Positions 40,893-50,315 of a stretch of DNA of 64,000 bases are shown here, piece by piece. Below the pieces are notes generated by a model. The model made no database searches. It was not told the DNA's origin and worked only from the letters and a program-made list of their open reading frames with translations. This DNA comes from Streptomyces tagetis (GTDB lineage Bacteria; Actinomycetota; Actinomycetes; Streptomycetales; Streptomycetaceae), in assembly GCF_018069565.1 (NCBI RefSeq), contig NZ_JAGPNL010000010.1:186001-250000 (forward strand), given 5' to 3'. A program made the translations under genes and the position numbers. How positions within the stretch are numbered: the first letter of the stretch is position 1; every line of letters begins with the position of its first letter.

Positions 40893-41939
40893 TCAGCCCT
40901 TCTGCGCCGGGCCGGCCCCGTTCGCCTCGGGGGCGCGGTTCGCGGCCTCCGCGGTCTTGGCGGTCTTCGCGGTCTTCGCCGTCTTGGCCGTCTTCACGGT
41001 CTTCCCGTCGGAGGAATCGTCCTCGGCGGCCCCGGCTGCCTCGGCCGTCTCCCCCGCCGCACCCGTCTCGCTGGTCTCACCGGTCTCGCCGGTGCCGTCC
41101 CCGGACCCCTCGCCGAGCGCCTCCGCGCCGGGCTCGACCACGGCCTCCCGGCCGGGACGGGTCCGCGCGGAGACCACCATGTAGACCACGGCGAGCAGGA
41201 ACACCAGGAGCGCGGTCCAGTTGTTCAGCCGCAGGCCCAGGAGGTGGTGGGCGTCGTCGACGCGCATGTACTCGATCCAGAAGCGGCCCGCGCAGTACGC
41301 GGCGACGTACAGCGCGAAGGCCCGGCCGTGGCCCAGCGTGAAGCGGCGGTCCGCCCAGATGACCAGCAGGGCGACGCCCACGCACCACAGCGACTCGTAC
41401 AGGAACGTCGGGTGGTAGGTGCCCGGCGTCCGTCCGTCGGCGCCGGAGGTGATCTCCAGCGCCCAGGGCAGGTCGGTGGCCCGTCCGTACAGCTCCTGGT
41501 TGAACCAGTTGCCCCAGCGGCCGATGGCCTGCGCGAGGGCGATGCCCGGGGCGACGGCGTCGGCGTAGGCGGGCATGGGGATGCCGCGGCGCCGGGCGCC
41601 GATCCAGGCGCCCAGCGCCCCGAGCGCGATCGCGCCCCAGATGCCGAGGCCGCCCTCCCACACCTTGAAGGCGTCCACCCAGTCACGGCCCTCACCGAAG
41701 TAGAGCTGGTAGTCCGTGATCACGTGGTAGAGCCGTCCGCCGACCAGGCCGAAGGGAACGGCCCAGATCGCGATGTCGGCGACCGTGCCGGCCCGCCCGC
41801 CACGGGCGACCCAGCGCTTGTTGCCGAGCCAGACGGCGACGAAGACGCCGATGATGATGCAGAAGGCGTAGCCGCGCAGCGGGACGGGACCGAGGTGGAG
41901 CACCCCGCGCGACGGGCTGGGAATGAAGGCAAGTTCCAT
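40893..41939 (-). CDS. lgt: Prolipoprotein diacylglyceryl transferase
   Basis: 348 residues from ATG 41939 (MELAFIPSPSRGVLHLGPVPLRGYA). This integral membrane enzyme attaches diacylglycerol to the lipobox cysteine of lipoproteins such as the LivK-type protein here. Motifs: VGGRLYHVITD, WEGGLGIWGAIALG and the signature AQAIGRWGNWFNQELYGR, followed by HPTFLYESLW. Residues beyond about 285 form a nonconserved charged tail with GET- and KTA-repeats, common in Streptomyces Lgt but of unknown role. A -10-like TAGCGT lies 10 nt before the ATG, and no Shine-Dalgarno is evident. Confidence 0.96.
   Translation of the reverse strand: MELAFIPSPSRGVLHLGPVPLRGYAFCIIIGVFVAVWLGNKRWVARGGRAGTVADIAIWAVPFGLVGGRLYHVITDYQLYFGEGRDWVDAFKVWEGGLGIWGAIALGALGAWIGARRRGIPMPAYADAVAPGIALAQAIGRWGNWFNQELYGRATDLPWALEITSGADGRTPGTYHPTFLYESLWCVGVALLVIWADRRFTLGHGRAFALYVAAYCAGRFWIEYMRVDDAHHLLGLRLNNWTALLVFLLAVVYMVVSARTRPGREAVVEPGAEALGEGSGDGTGETGETSETGAAGETAEAAGAAEDDSSDGKTVKTAKTAKTAKTAKTAEAANRAPEANGAGPAQKG
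40951..41004 (-). repeat. 9-bp tandem repeats in the lgt C-terminus
   Basis: About six units of the pattern AAGACNGCN encode consecutive Lys-Thr-Ala/Val triplets near the end of Lgt. Slippage here would change tail length without breaking the frame. Confidence 0.8.
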
Positions 41940-41969
41940 GGCAGGGTCGACGCTACCGTGTCGGGCGGG

Positions 41970-41997
41970 ACCCGTGCCGGGCAGCCCGGCTACGGGT
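41970..41997 (-). terminator. Hairpin after the DsbA-like gene
   Basis: A 12-bp stem with one bulged base and a 3-base loop (outer arms ACCCGT and ACGGGT), 54 bases past the stop codon and before lgt. Confidence 0.7.
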
Positions 41998-42050
41998 CCG
42001 TAACGGGCGGGGGTCCCGCGTCCGGGCGGCGGCGGGTCCGCCCGGTCCTC

Positions 42051-42824
42051 CTACCGGTCGGCGTCCAGCACCATCTGCTTCAGCTTGGCCGGGGTCATGG
42101 AGCGGTCCTGGTAGATGTTCTCGCCGTTCAGCAGGACGGTGGGGGTGCCGCTGAAGCCTCCGTTCTGGAAGGCCCTGTTGGACTTCTCCACCCAGCCGTT
42201 GTGCGTGCCGTCCTTGACGCAGCTCCGGAACCCGGGCGTGTCGAGCCCGTCGACCGTGCCCGCGAGCTTGATCAGCGTGCCGGTGTCGGCGAAGGCGTCG
42301 TCCGTCTCCGGCGGCTGGTTCTCGTAGAGCACGTCGTGGTACTGCGGGAACTTGCCGGCGTCCTGGGCGCAGGCCGCCGCGTTGGCCGCCTTGCGGGAGC
42401 CGGTGCCGCCCATGTTGCCGTCGATGATCGTCGCCAGGTGGTACTCGACCTTGAGCTTCCCGGCACCGGTCAGCTCGTGGATCGTGGAGCGGTACGCCTG
42501 CTCGAAGCCCTGGCAGGCCGGGCAGCGGAAGTCCTCCCAGACGGTGAGCGTCGACGGGGCGCTCTCGGGCCCGGCCGGGAGGGCGAGGCTGTCCTTGCCC
42601 AGCGCCCCCGAGGGCGCCACCACCGGGCCGGCCGACTCGCTCCCGTCGTCCCGGCCCACGTTCGCGGCGACCACGCCGACCACGGCGGCGAGGCCGAGGA
42701 CGCCGACGACGGTCGCGCCGACGATCAGGCCGCGGCGGCGTTTGTCCCGGGACTTCTGCTTCTCGCGCTCGGCCGCCAGCCGCTGGCGGGCGGTGCGCTT
42801 TCCGTCTTGGTTCTTCTCGCTCAC
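42051..42824 (-). CDS. DsbA-like membrane-anchored thioredoxin-fold protein
   Basis: 257 residues from GTG 42824. A basic N-terminus (RQRLAAEREKQKSRDKRRRG) precedes one membrane helix at about residues 33-55. The outside domain is DsbA/thioredoxin_4-like, with active site CPAC (Cys101 and Cys104) in WEDFRCPACQGFEQAY and the cis-Pro loop FSGTPTVLLNG. It probably helps form or reshuffle disulfides in secreted proteins. Two further cysteines (AAACAQD, FRSCVKD) could form a structural disulfide. The gene follows trpA past a terminator, so co-transcription with trp is doubtful. Confidence 0.92.
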   Translation of the reverse strand: MSEKNQDGKRTARQRLAAEREKQKSRDKRRRGLIVGATVVGVLGLAAVVGVVAANVGRDDGSESAGPVVAPSGALGKDSLALPAGPESAPSTLTVWEDFRCPACQGFEQAYRSTIHELTGAGKLKVEYHLATIIDGNMGGTGSRKAANAAACAQDAGKFPQYHDVLYENQPPETDDAFADTGTLIKLAGTVDGLDTPGFRSCVKDGTHNGWVEKSNRAFQNGGFSGTPTVLLNGENIYQDRSMTPAKLKQMVLDADR

Positions 42825-42839
42825 ACCCCGCAGAACGAA

Positions 42840-42866
42840 CCGGGGAGGCGCACAGCGCCTCCCCGG
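42840..42866 (-). terminator. trpA terminator
   Basis: A perfect 12-bp stem CCGGGGAGGCGC / GCGCCTCCCCGG with a 3-base loop, 43 bases past the trpA stop and directly before the DsbA-like start. Confidence 0.85.
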
Positions 42867-42909
42867 CCCCAGGTCCACCCGTAAGAGGGACCCGTACGAC
42901 AGGTGACCG

Positions 42910-43721
42910 TCAGCCCCGTGCGCGGACGCCCTTCGCCAGTTCGCCGGCGAGCGCGCGCACGTCCTCCACGCCGGTGGCGGCGTCGGGGGCGTCGAGCATC
43001 CGCTTGACGAACGCCGAGCCGACGATGACCCCGTCGGCGAAGCGGGCGACCTCCGCGGCCTGCTCGGCGTTGGAGACGCCGAGGCCGACGCAGACCGGCA
43101 GGTCGGTGGTGGCGCGGGTGCGCCGGACCAGGTCCTCGGCCTCGGAGCCGACCGATTCGCGGGTACCGGTGACGCCCATGAGGGAGGCCGCGTAGACGAA
43201 GCCGCTGCCCACCGCGGTGATCTCGGCGAGCCGCGCGTCCCGGCTGCTGGGCGCGACCACGAAGACCGTGGCGAGCCCGTGCTTGCCGGCGTGCTCCCTC
43301 CACGGCCCCGACTCCTGCACCGGCAGGTCGGGCAGGATGCACCCGGCGCCGCCGGCCTCGGCCAGCTCGGCGGCGAAGCGCTCGACGCCGTAGCGGTCGA
43401 CGGGGTTCCAGTACGTCATGACGAGGATCGGCTTGCCGGTGGCCCGGTGGACCTCGCGGACCGTGCGCAGCACGTCGGCGATCCGCACGCCGCCGCGCAG
43501 GGCGATGTCGTCGGCGGTCTGGATGACCGGCCCGTCCAGGACCGGGTCGCTGTGCGGGAGGCCGACCTCGACGACGTCGGCGCCGCCCTCCAGCACGGCC
43601 TTCATCGCCTCGATGCCGCCGTCCACGGTCGGGAACCCGGCCGGGAGGTAGGCGACCAGGGCGGAACGGCCCTCGGCGCGGGCCCCGGCGAGGGTCTCCT
43701 CCAGCAGTCGCACGTTGCCGC

Positions 43722-43725
<4 letters not shown>
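42910..43725 (-). CDS. trpA: Tryptophan synthase alpha subunit
   Basis: 271 residues from GTG 43725, overlapping the trpB stop by 4 nt. TIM barrel that splits indole-3-glycerol phosphate to indole and glyceraldehyde 3-phosphate. The catalytic Glu is in ADVVEVGLPHSDPVLDGPVIQ, and the second acid is in the AYLPAGFPTVDG region. Phosphate binding uses PVCVGLGVSNAEQ and ADGVIVGSAFVK. It forms a channelled complex with TrpB. It is the last gene of the trp group, followed by a terminator. Confidence 0.97.
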
Positions 43726-45008
<1,283 letters not shown>

Positions 45009-45283
45009 GCGGAAACCTCACGGTGTGGGTGGTGTGCGCTGATCGCCGTGGGGCGTGGGGTGGGCAGCGGCGGGCCGGGGCCGGCCGTCGCGCGGTTCCC
45101 CGCGCCCCGGGAGCCGGTCCGTCGGATCATGCCGCACTCCCGGTCCGGCGGCCTGGTGCGCCGCGGGACACCGGGGTACCGGCGCGTCGGCGCCGGCCCC
45201 GCGCCGCACGGCGGGAGCCACCGGACCGGCTCAGCCGCGGCGGGGTGCCTCGGCGGGCTCGGGCCTGATCGGGACGGAAGACC
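45009..45283 (-). other. 275-bp noncoding gap between trpM and trpB
   Basis: No frame with tryptophan codons and no leader-peptide-like ORF was found. The sequence is full of short GC hairpin-forming segments. An unusually large gap inside an otherwise compact operon suggests an internal promoter or a structured leader for trpBA. Confidence 0.45.
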
Positions 45284-45472
45284 TCACGAGGGGCGCTGCC
45301 ATCGCCGCCCGTTGACCTGGCCGGGCTCGGCTCCGATGTGATAGCGCACCCGGCGGCCGTGGACGCGGCGCGCGGGGGCCCGGCAGCCGCGCGGGCGGCA
45401 GCCCCGGGCCAGGTGCGCGTACGCGTCCCTGGCCGCCAGGGTGATCGGGAGCGCCATCGGGGCCGGGCCCAT
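45284..45472 (-). CDS. trpM: TrpM, small tryptophan-operon protein
   Basis: 62 residues from ATG 45472, 6 nt after the trpC stop; ATG 45457 (MALPITLAARDAYAHLARGC) is an in-frame alternative. Basic, Arg-rich core: CRPRGCRAPARRVHGRRVRY, followed by HIGAEPGQVNGRRWQ. I recognise it as the small Streptomyces trpM found between trpC and trpB. It has been linked to growth and amino-acid supply in S. coelicolor, as far as I recall. Its biochemical role is unknown. Confidence 0.85.
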   Translation of the reverse strand: MGPAPMALPITLAARDAYAHLARGCRPRGCRAPARRVHGRRVRYHIGAEPGQVNGRRWQRPS

Positions 45473-45478
45473 CGCCGG

Positions 45479-46288
45479 TCAGCTCCGGCCGTGCCGCAGC
45501 GCGGGGTGCTCGCCCGCGGCCACCAGGTCGGAGACGGCGGTCTTCGGGTCGCGCCCGGTGACGAGGGACTCGCCGACCAGGACGGCGTCGGCGCCCTCGT
45601 TGGCGTAGGCGATGAGGTCGTGCGGGCCGCGGACGCCGGACTCGGCGACCTTGACGATGCCCGCGGGGATCTCGGGGGCGACCCGCTCGAAGGTGCCGCG
45701 GTCGACCGTCAGCGTCTTCAGGTTGCGCGCGTTGACGCCGATCACCTTGGCGCCGACGGCGACCGCGCGCTCGACCTCCTCCTCGTCGTGGACCTCGACG
45801 AGCGGGGTGAGGCCGATGGACTCGGCACGCTCGACCAGCGACTCCAGGGCCGGCTGGTCGAGGGCGGCGACGATGAGCAGCACCAGGTCGGCGCCGTGCG
45901 CGCGGGCCTCCCAGAGCTGGTACGAGGTGACCACGAAGTCCTTGCGCAGGACCGGGACGTCCACGCGGGCCCGGACGGCGTCCAGGTCGGCCAGCGAGCC
46001 GCCGAAGCGGCGCTCCTCGGTGAGGACGGAGATGACGGAGGCGCCGCCCGCCTCGTAGTCGGCGGCGAGTCCGGCCGGGTCGGCGATGGCGGCCAGCGCG
46101 CCCTTGGACGGGCTGGAGCGCTTGACCTCGCAGATGACCTTGACCGCGTCGCCGCGCAGGGCGCTCACCCCGTCCAGGGCGGGGCGTGCCTCGGCCGCGC
46201 GCTCCTTGAGCTCGTCGAGGCTGACGCGCGCCTGCCGCTCCGCGAGGTCGGCACGGACTCCGTCGATGATCTCGTCGAGCACACTCAC
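45479..46288 (-). CDS. trpC: Indole-3-glycerol phosphate synthase
   Basis: 269 residues from GTG 46288, with AAAGGGGG upstream. TIM barrel that closes the indole ring. Signatures: VICEVKRSSPSKGALA with the catalytic Lys, ASVISVLTEERRFGGSL, VPVLRKDFVVTSYQLWEARA, VEVHDEEEVERA, GVNARNLKTL and GIVKVAESGVRG. It is an ordinary, single-function length. First of the trpC-trpM pair; a hairpin separates it from the membrane-protein gene upstream. Confidence 0.97.
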   Translation of the reverse strand: MSVLDEIIDGVRADLAERQARVSLDELKERAAEARPALDGVSALRGDAVKVICEVKRSSPSKGALAAIADPAGLAADYEAGGASVISVLTEERRFGGSLADLDAVRARVDVPVLRKDFVVTSYQLWEARAHGADLVLLIVAALDQPALESLVERAESIGLTPLVEVHDEEEVERAVAVGAKVIGVNARNLKTLTVDRGTFERVAPEIPAGIVKVAESGVRGPHDLIAYANEGADAVLVGESLVTGRDPKTAVSDLVAAGEHPALRHGRS

Positions 46289-46353
46289 GCGAGCGGCCCC
46301 CTTTCAGACGGCGGAAACCTTGGGTCACTGTGATGGTATCCGCAGCCGGGCAC

Positions 46354-46382
46354 GGGACCGGCATCCGGTCGTCGCCGGTCCC
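46354..46382 (-). terminator. Hairpin between the DUF2752 gene and trpC
   Basis: A 9-bp stem GGGACCGGC / GCCGGTCCC (46354-46362 and 46374-46382) with an 11-base loop. It could end transcription from upstream genes or act in the trpC leader. No tryptophan-rich leader peptide is present. Confidence 0.6.
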
Positions 46383-46406
46383 ACTACCTGGACGTTCCCC
46401 AAATGA

Positions 46407-46967
46407 TCAAGGCAGCAGCCGGCCACCGAAGGGCAGGTTCCGGACAACACCGAAGACCAGCAGCAACGTGCCCAGGGTCCACAGGTGCGCCGGACCGAGC
46501 GCGATCCGGAACGGGCGTCCGCGCACCGCGCGGATCACCCAGACGGTCCACAGCACGGCGAAGCCGGCGTAGGCGAGGACGGCGAGCGCGTTGGCGTGCA
46601 GGGCGGTCACGAGGTCGCCGTGGACGACGGCGTGGGCGCTGCGCAGGCCGCCGCAGCCGGGGCAGTAGATCCCGGTCACCCGGAGCAGGGGGCAGACGGG
46701 GTAGTGGCCGGGTTCGTTGGGGTCGACGGCGCCCACGTAGGCGAAGGCGCCGACGACGGCGGCGAGCACCCCGGCCGGTACGGCCGCCCGGGAGACGGCG
46801 CCGCGCGGGCCCCGGCGCGGGGCGTGGCCCGGGTGGCCCCGGTGGCCGGGGTGGTCCGGCGGGAGGGCGGGGCGCGGCGGGGCCTCGGCCCCGGGGTGCG
46901 GCGGGGCCCCGGGGTGCGGCGGGGCGGCGGTCGGGTGCTGCGCCGGCGTGCGGCTCTCGGCGTCCAC
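46407..46967 (-). CDS. DUF2752 domain membrane protein
   Basis: 186 residues from GTG 46967; an in-frame GTG at 47048 would add 27 residues, and neither has a convincing ribosome-binding site. The N-terminal ~60 residues are Pro/His/Gly-rich and disordered. Two or three membrane helices follow, with the family motif VTGIYCPGCGGLRSAHAVVHGDL in between. The CPGCGG could bind metal or a cofactor. Function is unknown. Genes of this family commonly lie beside trpC in actinobacteria, as I recall. Confidence 0.85.
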   Translation of the reverse strand: MDAESRTPAQHPTAAPPHPGAPPHPGAEAPPRPALPPDHPGHRGHPGHAPRRGPRGAVSRAAVPAGVLAAVVGAFAYVGAVDPNEPGHYPVCPLLRVTGIYCPGCGGLRSAHAVVHGDLVTALHANALAVLAYAGFAVLWTVWVIRAVRGRPFRIALGPAHLWTLGTLLLVFGVVRNLPFGGRLLP

Positions 46968-47051
46968 GCCCGCATTCTGCCCGGCACGCTCCCCGGGCGC
47001 ATCCGAGGGGCGCCCGTCCGCGGGGGTCAGGGCGGGCGGGGCGGACACGTG

Positions 47052-47089
47052 AGGGGCGGTCCCGGCACCGTGACGGCCGGTCCGCCCCT
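47052..47089 (-). terminator. Terminator after the HGxxPAAW gene
   Basis: An interrupted long stem: AGGGGCGG pairs with CCGCCCCT, and inner CCGGC/GCCGG and CCG/CGG pairs surround a TGA loop. It begins 33 bases past the stop codon. Confidence 0.65.
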
Positions 47090-47121
47090 TCGGGTCCCGC
47101 GGGGTCGCCCGCGCGTGGGGG

Positions 47122-47364
47122 TCAGCTCTTGGCGCCGGCCGGCTCGGCGGGGCGGTTCGCCGGGTGCTCGTGCTTCTGCTGGCCGAGACCCATCATCCGC
47201 ATGATGCCGCCCACGACGGCGCCGAGGAGCACGATGCCCATGCTGACCCAGAAGCCCACCGGCTCGGCCATCACCATGAACATGCCCGCGACGCAGAACC
47301 CGATGAAGGCGATGATGACACCGGTCCAGGCGGCCGGGGTGTGACCGTGGCTGCTGCCCGCCAT
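47122..47364 (-). CDS. HGxxPAAW family small membrane protein
   Basis: 80 residues from ATG 47364, with GAGGAG 7 nt upstream. The start SSHGHTPAAWTGVIIAFIGF contains the defining HGxxPAAW, followed by two membrane helices (about 15-34 and 39-58) and a charged tail rich in Gln, Lys, His and Glu. It is a small actinobacterial family of unknown function, regularly found near trp genes. Upstream is a 250-bp gap of GC repeats without features I can name. Confidence 0.9.
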   Translation of the reverse strand: MAGSSHGHTPAAWTGVIIAFIGFCVAGMFMVMAEPVGFWVSMGIVLLGAVVGGIMRMMGLGQQKHEHPANRPAEPAGAKS

Positions 47365-47614
47365 TGCTTGCTCCTCGTTGCTGTGTGCCTGTCTGAGCAG
47401 GATGCTCGTGCCCATTGTCCCGCACCGGCGCGCGCGCCGTGAGCGGGGGTGCTCCTCCGCGCGCCCCGGCCCGGCACGGGCTCTCCGGGCACGGGCGGGC
47501 CGTACGCGAGCCCCGGGCACGCGGGTGGCCCACCCCGGGGCCCCCGGCCCGGCGCACGGGCGGTGGCGCGGGCCCGGCGCGAGGCGGCGTGTGCGGGCGT
47601 GGGGCGTACGGGGT

Positions 47615-48247
47615 TCAGGCGCCGGTCGGGTCCTCGCCCCGGTCGAGCGCCTTCCACAGGTCCTCGGGGCGGTCCGGGTCGACGCGGGGGGCGGTGCGCC
47701 GGGGCCGGGCGGTGCCGCCGCGCTCGTAGCGGCCGGACATGGCGGGCCACAGCCGGCCGTAGCGCAGCGCGAGCAGCCCGGCGAGGAGCAGCAGGACGCC
47801 GCCGACGGCGGCGGCGTAGGGCCAGGCGGTGTGGGTGAGGGCGTCGACGGTGGCGGAGGTGTCGCCGGCGGCCCGCGCGGCCTTCTCGTCGAGCGCGGAG
47901 GCGTCGGAGGCGCCGAGCAGGGCCGCGGCGATGGTGCCGGCGCCGGAGAGCGCGAGCAGCGTGGCGACGGCGAGGCGGCCGGCGCGGCGCACGGCGAAGA
48001 CGGCGACGAGCGCGGCGAGGCCCACGACGGCGAGGGCGGCCGGGACGCCCGTGACGTCGCTGCCGCTGGCGGTCAGGGGGAAGGCGCCGCCGGCCACGGT
48101 GGCGGTGCCCTCCGACCACTTCTGCCGGGTGGCGAGCAGGGCGACGGCCGCGCCGAGCGCGCCGCTCAGCAGGGCGGCGGCGAGGCTCCGGCGCCCGCTG
48201 CGGGCGGGGGCGGCGGCGGGGGCGGGGGAAGGGGGTACGGCAGTCAC
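47615..48247 (-). CDS. TIGR02234 family tryptophan-associated membrane protein
   Basis: 210 residues from GTG 48247; GTG 48262 is an alternative. Four membrane helices (approximately 20-42, 67-86, 92-115 and 140-165) with the family motif ALLATRQKWSEG after the first and ASGSDVTGVPAALAVVGLA before the second. The C-terminal RVDPDRPEDLWKALDRGEDPT is also typical. TIGR02234 proteins are encoded in actinobacterial trp operons; function is unknown. It sits between trpE and the HGxxPAAW gene. Confidence 0.88.
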   Translation of the reverse strand: MTAVPPSPAPAAAPARSGRRSLAAALLSGALGAAVALLATRQKWSEGTATVAGGAFPLTASGSDVTGVPAALAVVGLAALVAVFAVRRAGRLAVATLLALSGAGTIAAALLGASDASALDEKAARAAGDTSATVDALTHTAWPYAAAVGGVLLLLAGLLALRYGRLWPAMSGRYERGGTARPRRTAPRVDPDRPEDLWKALDRGEDPTGA

Positions 48248-48264
48248 GTACTCCACTATCACCC

Positions 48265-48294
48265 GGACCCCGGGTGCGGCGGCACCCGGGGTTC
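48265..48294 (-). terminator. trpE terminator or attenuating hairpin
   Basis: A 10-bp perfect stem CCCCGGGTGC / GCACCCGGGG, extendable by three pairs including a G-U, with a 4-base loop. It lies between the trpE stop and the next start. Confidence 0.7.
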
Positions 48295-48318
48295 CGTGGG
48301 AAGGGCGTGAGAAACGCC

Positions 48319-49809
48319 CTATCGACCGAGCCGGTTGGCCATGTGCACCGCCCGGAGCACCGCCGCGGCCTTGTTGCGGCACTCGGTGTCCTCGGCGACC
48401 GGGTCGGAGTCGGCGACGACGCCGGCGCCCGCCTGGACGTAGGCGGTGCCGTCGCGCAGCAGCGCGGTGCGGATGGCGATGGCCGTGTCGGAGTCGCCGG
48501 CGAAGTCGAGGTAGCCGACGCAGCCGCCGTACAGGCCGCGCCGGGCCGGTTCGAGTTCGTCGATGATCTGCAGGGCACGCGGCTTGGGGGCGCCGGAGAG
48601 GGTGCCGGCCGGGAAGCAGGCGGTGAGGACGTCGAAGGCGGTCCGTCCCTCGGCCACCCGTCCGGTGACCGTGGAGACGATGTGCATGACGTGCGAGTAC
48701 CGCTCGATGGACATGAAGTCGACGACCTCGACCGAGCCGGGCTCGCAGACCCGCCCCAGGTCGTTGCGGCCCAGGTCGACGAGCATGAGGTGCTCGGCGC
48801 GCTCCTTGGGGTCGGCGAGGAGTTCGTCGGCGAGGGCCTGGTCCTCCTGCGGGGTGGCGCCGCGGTGCCGGGTGCCGGCGATGGGGTGGACCATGGCCCG
48901 TCCGTCCTCGACCTTGACCAGGGCCTCGGGCGAGGAGCCGACGACGTCGAAGCCGTCGAAGCGGAACAGGTACATGTACGGGGACGGGTTGGTGGCGCGC
49001 AGCACCCGGTAGACGTCGAGGGCGCTCGCCGTGCACGGGGTCTCGAACCGCTGGGAGGGGACGACCTGGAACGCCTCTCCGGCGCGGATGCGCTCCTTGA
49101 TGTCCTCGACGGCCGCCTGGAAGTCGCTGCCGCCCCAGCGGGCGGTGTACTCGGGCAGTTCGGAGGGCGGCAGCGCGGCCGGGGGCTGGGCGACGGCGCG
49201 GGTGAGGTCGGCCTCCATGGCGTCCAGGCGGGCCACGGCGTCGGCGTACGCCTCGTCGACGCCGGTGGACAGGTCGTTGTGGTTGATCGCGTTGGCGATC
49301 AGCAGGACCGAGCCCTCCCAGTGGTCCATGACGGCGAGGTCGCTGGTGAGCAGCATGGTCAGCTCGGGCAGGCGCAGGTCGTCCCGCCCCCCGGGGCCGA
49401 CCTTCTCCAGGCGGCGCACGATGTCGTAGCCGAGGTAGCCGACCATGCCGCCGGTGAAGGGCGGCAGGCCGAGGTCGTGGGCGAGGTCGCGCGGGGTGTG
49501 CAGGGCCTCGACGGTCGCCCGCAGCGCGGCGAGCGGATCGCCGCCGACGGGAATGCCGACGGGCGGGGTGCCCTGCCAATGGGCCTGTCCGTCCCGTTCG
49601 GTGAGGGTGGCGGCGCTGCGGACGCCGACGAAGGAGTACCGGGACCAGGTGTCACCGTTCTCCGCGGACTCCAGAAGGAAGGTGCCGGGGCGTTCGGCGG
49701 CGAGCTTGCGGTAGAGCGCGACCGGCGTGTCGCCGTCGGCGAGGAGCTTGCGGGTGACCGGGACGACCCGGCGGTCGCCGGCGAGCTTGCGGAAGGTGTC
49801 GAGGTCCAT
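48319..49809 (-). CDS. trpE: Anthranilate synthase component I
   Basis: 496 residues from ATG 49809, 11 nt after hisI. It makes anthranilate from chorismate with ammonia or a TrpG partner. Signatures: LLESAENGDTWSRYSFVG (Trp-feedback site region with LLES), AFQVVPSQRFE, NPSPYMYLFRFDGFDVVGSSPEALVK, HPIAGTRHRG, ERAEHLMLVDLGRNDLGRV, CFPAGTLSGAPKPRA and IAIRTALLRDGTAYVQAGAGVV. No glutaminase domain is fused and no trpG lies nearby. It is linked to hisI, so histidine and tryptophan genes share a transcript here. Confidence 0.96.
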   Translation of the reverse strand: MDLDTFRKLAGDRRVVPVTRKLLADGDTPVALYRKLAAERPGTFLLESAENGDTWSRYSFVGVRSAATLTERDGQAHWQGTPPVGIPVGGDPLAALRATVEALHTPRDLAHDLGLPPFTGGMVGYLGYDIVRRLEKVGPGGRDDLRLPELTMLLTSDLAVMDHWEGSVLLIANAINHNDLSTGVDEAYADAVARLDAMEADLTRAVAQPPAALPPSELPEYTARWGGSDFQAAVEDIKERIRAGEAFQVVPSQRFETPCTASALDVYRVLRATNPSPYMYLFRFDGFDVVGSSPEALVKVEDGRAMVHPIAGTRHRGATPQEDQALADELLADPKERAEHLMLVDLGRNDLGRVCEPGSVEVVDFMSIERYSHVMHIVSTVTGRVAEGRTAFDVLTACFPAGTLSGAPKPRALQIIDELEPARRGLYGGCVGYLDFAGDSDTAIAIRTALLRDGTAYVQAGAGVVADSDPVAEDTECRNKAAAVLRAVHMANRLGR

Positions 49810-49820
49810 GACGGCCGACC

Positions 49821-50234
49821 CTACTGATCCGCCGCGGCGGGACCGGCGTGCGCGCCGCCGGCCGTCCGGGCGTCGAGGAGCACGTCGGCGTCGAAGCAGG
49901 TGCGGGCGCCGGTGTGGCAGGCGGCGCCGACCTGGTCGACCCGGACCAGGACGGTGTCCGCGTCGCAGTCCAGGGCGACGGACTTCACCCACTGGACGTG
50001 CCCGGAGGTGTCGCCCTTGACCCAGTACTCCGCGCGGCTGCGCGACCAGTAGGTGCAGCGGCCCGTGGTCAGCGTGCGGTGCAGGGCCTCGTCGTCCATC
50101 CAGCCGAGCATGAGCACCTCGCCGGTGTCGTACTGCTGGGCGATGGCGGGCAGGAGGCCGTCGGGGCTGCGCCTCAGGCGCGCGGCGATCTCCGGGTCGA
50201 GCGGGCTGGGCCGCCGGGGGGAGCTGCTGGTCAT
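49821..50234 (-). CDS. hisI: Phosphoribosyl-AMP cyclohydrolase
   Basis: 137 residues from ATG 50234. It performs the third step of histidine synthesis. Signatures: QQYDTGEVLMLGWMDDEALHRTL, TYWSRSRAEYWVKGDTSGH, the zinc/magnesium motif LDCDADTVLVRVDQ and ACHTGARTCF. Single-domain form without HisE, as usual in actinobacteria. The C-terminal 20 residues are a variable Ala/Gly tail. First gene of hisI-trpE, with a probable leaderless start. Confidence 0.96.
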   Translation of the reverse strand: MTSSSPRRPSPLDPEIAARLRRSPDGLLPAIAQQYDTGEVLMLGWMDDEALHRTLTTGRCTYWSRSRAEYWVKGDTSGHVQWVKSVALDCDADTVLVRVDQVGAACHTGARTCFDADVLLDARTAGGAHAGPAAADQ

Positions 50235-50315
50235 GGGGCCATTGTGCCGCGCCCGGGGCGCGTGGCCCGGCACCGTCCACTGGGCGGACCCGGGCGGCGG
50301 TCGTAGTCTGGGCCC
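50235..50315. promoter_or_regulatory. Compact divergent promoter region, hisI and TIGR03085 gene
   Basis: Only 81 bp separate two divergent start codons. For hisI, a -10-like CACAAT (complement of 50241-50246) lies 6 nt before the ATG. For the plus-strand gene, TAGTCT (50304-50309) also lies 6 nt before its ATG. Neither gene has a Shine-Dalgarno, so both messages may be leaderless. Confidence 0.5.

Noticed and set aside
45009..46406. Tryptophan leader peptide or T-box ahead of trpC or trpB
   Set aside because: No short frame with consecutive TGG codons and no T-box core sequence was found in these gaps.
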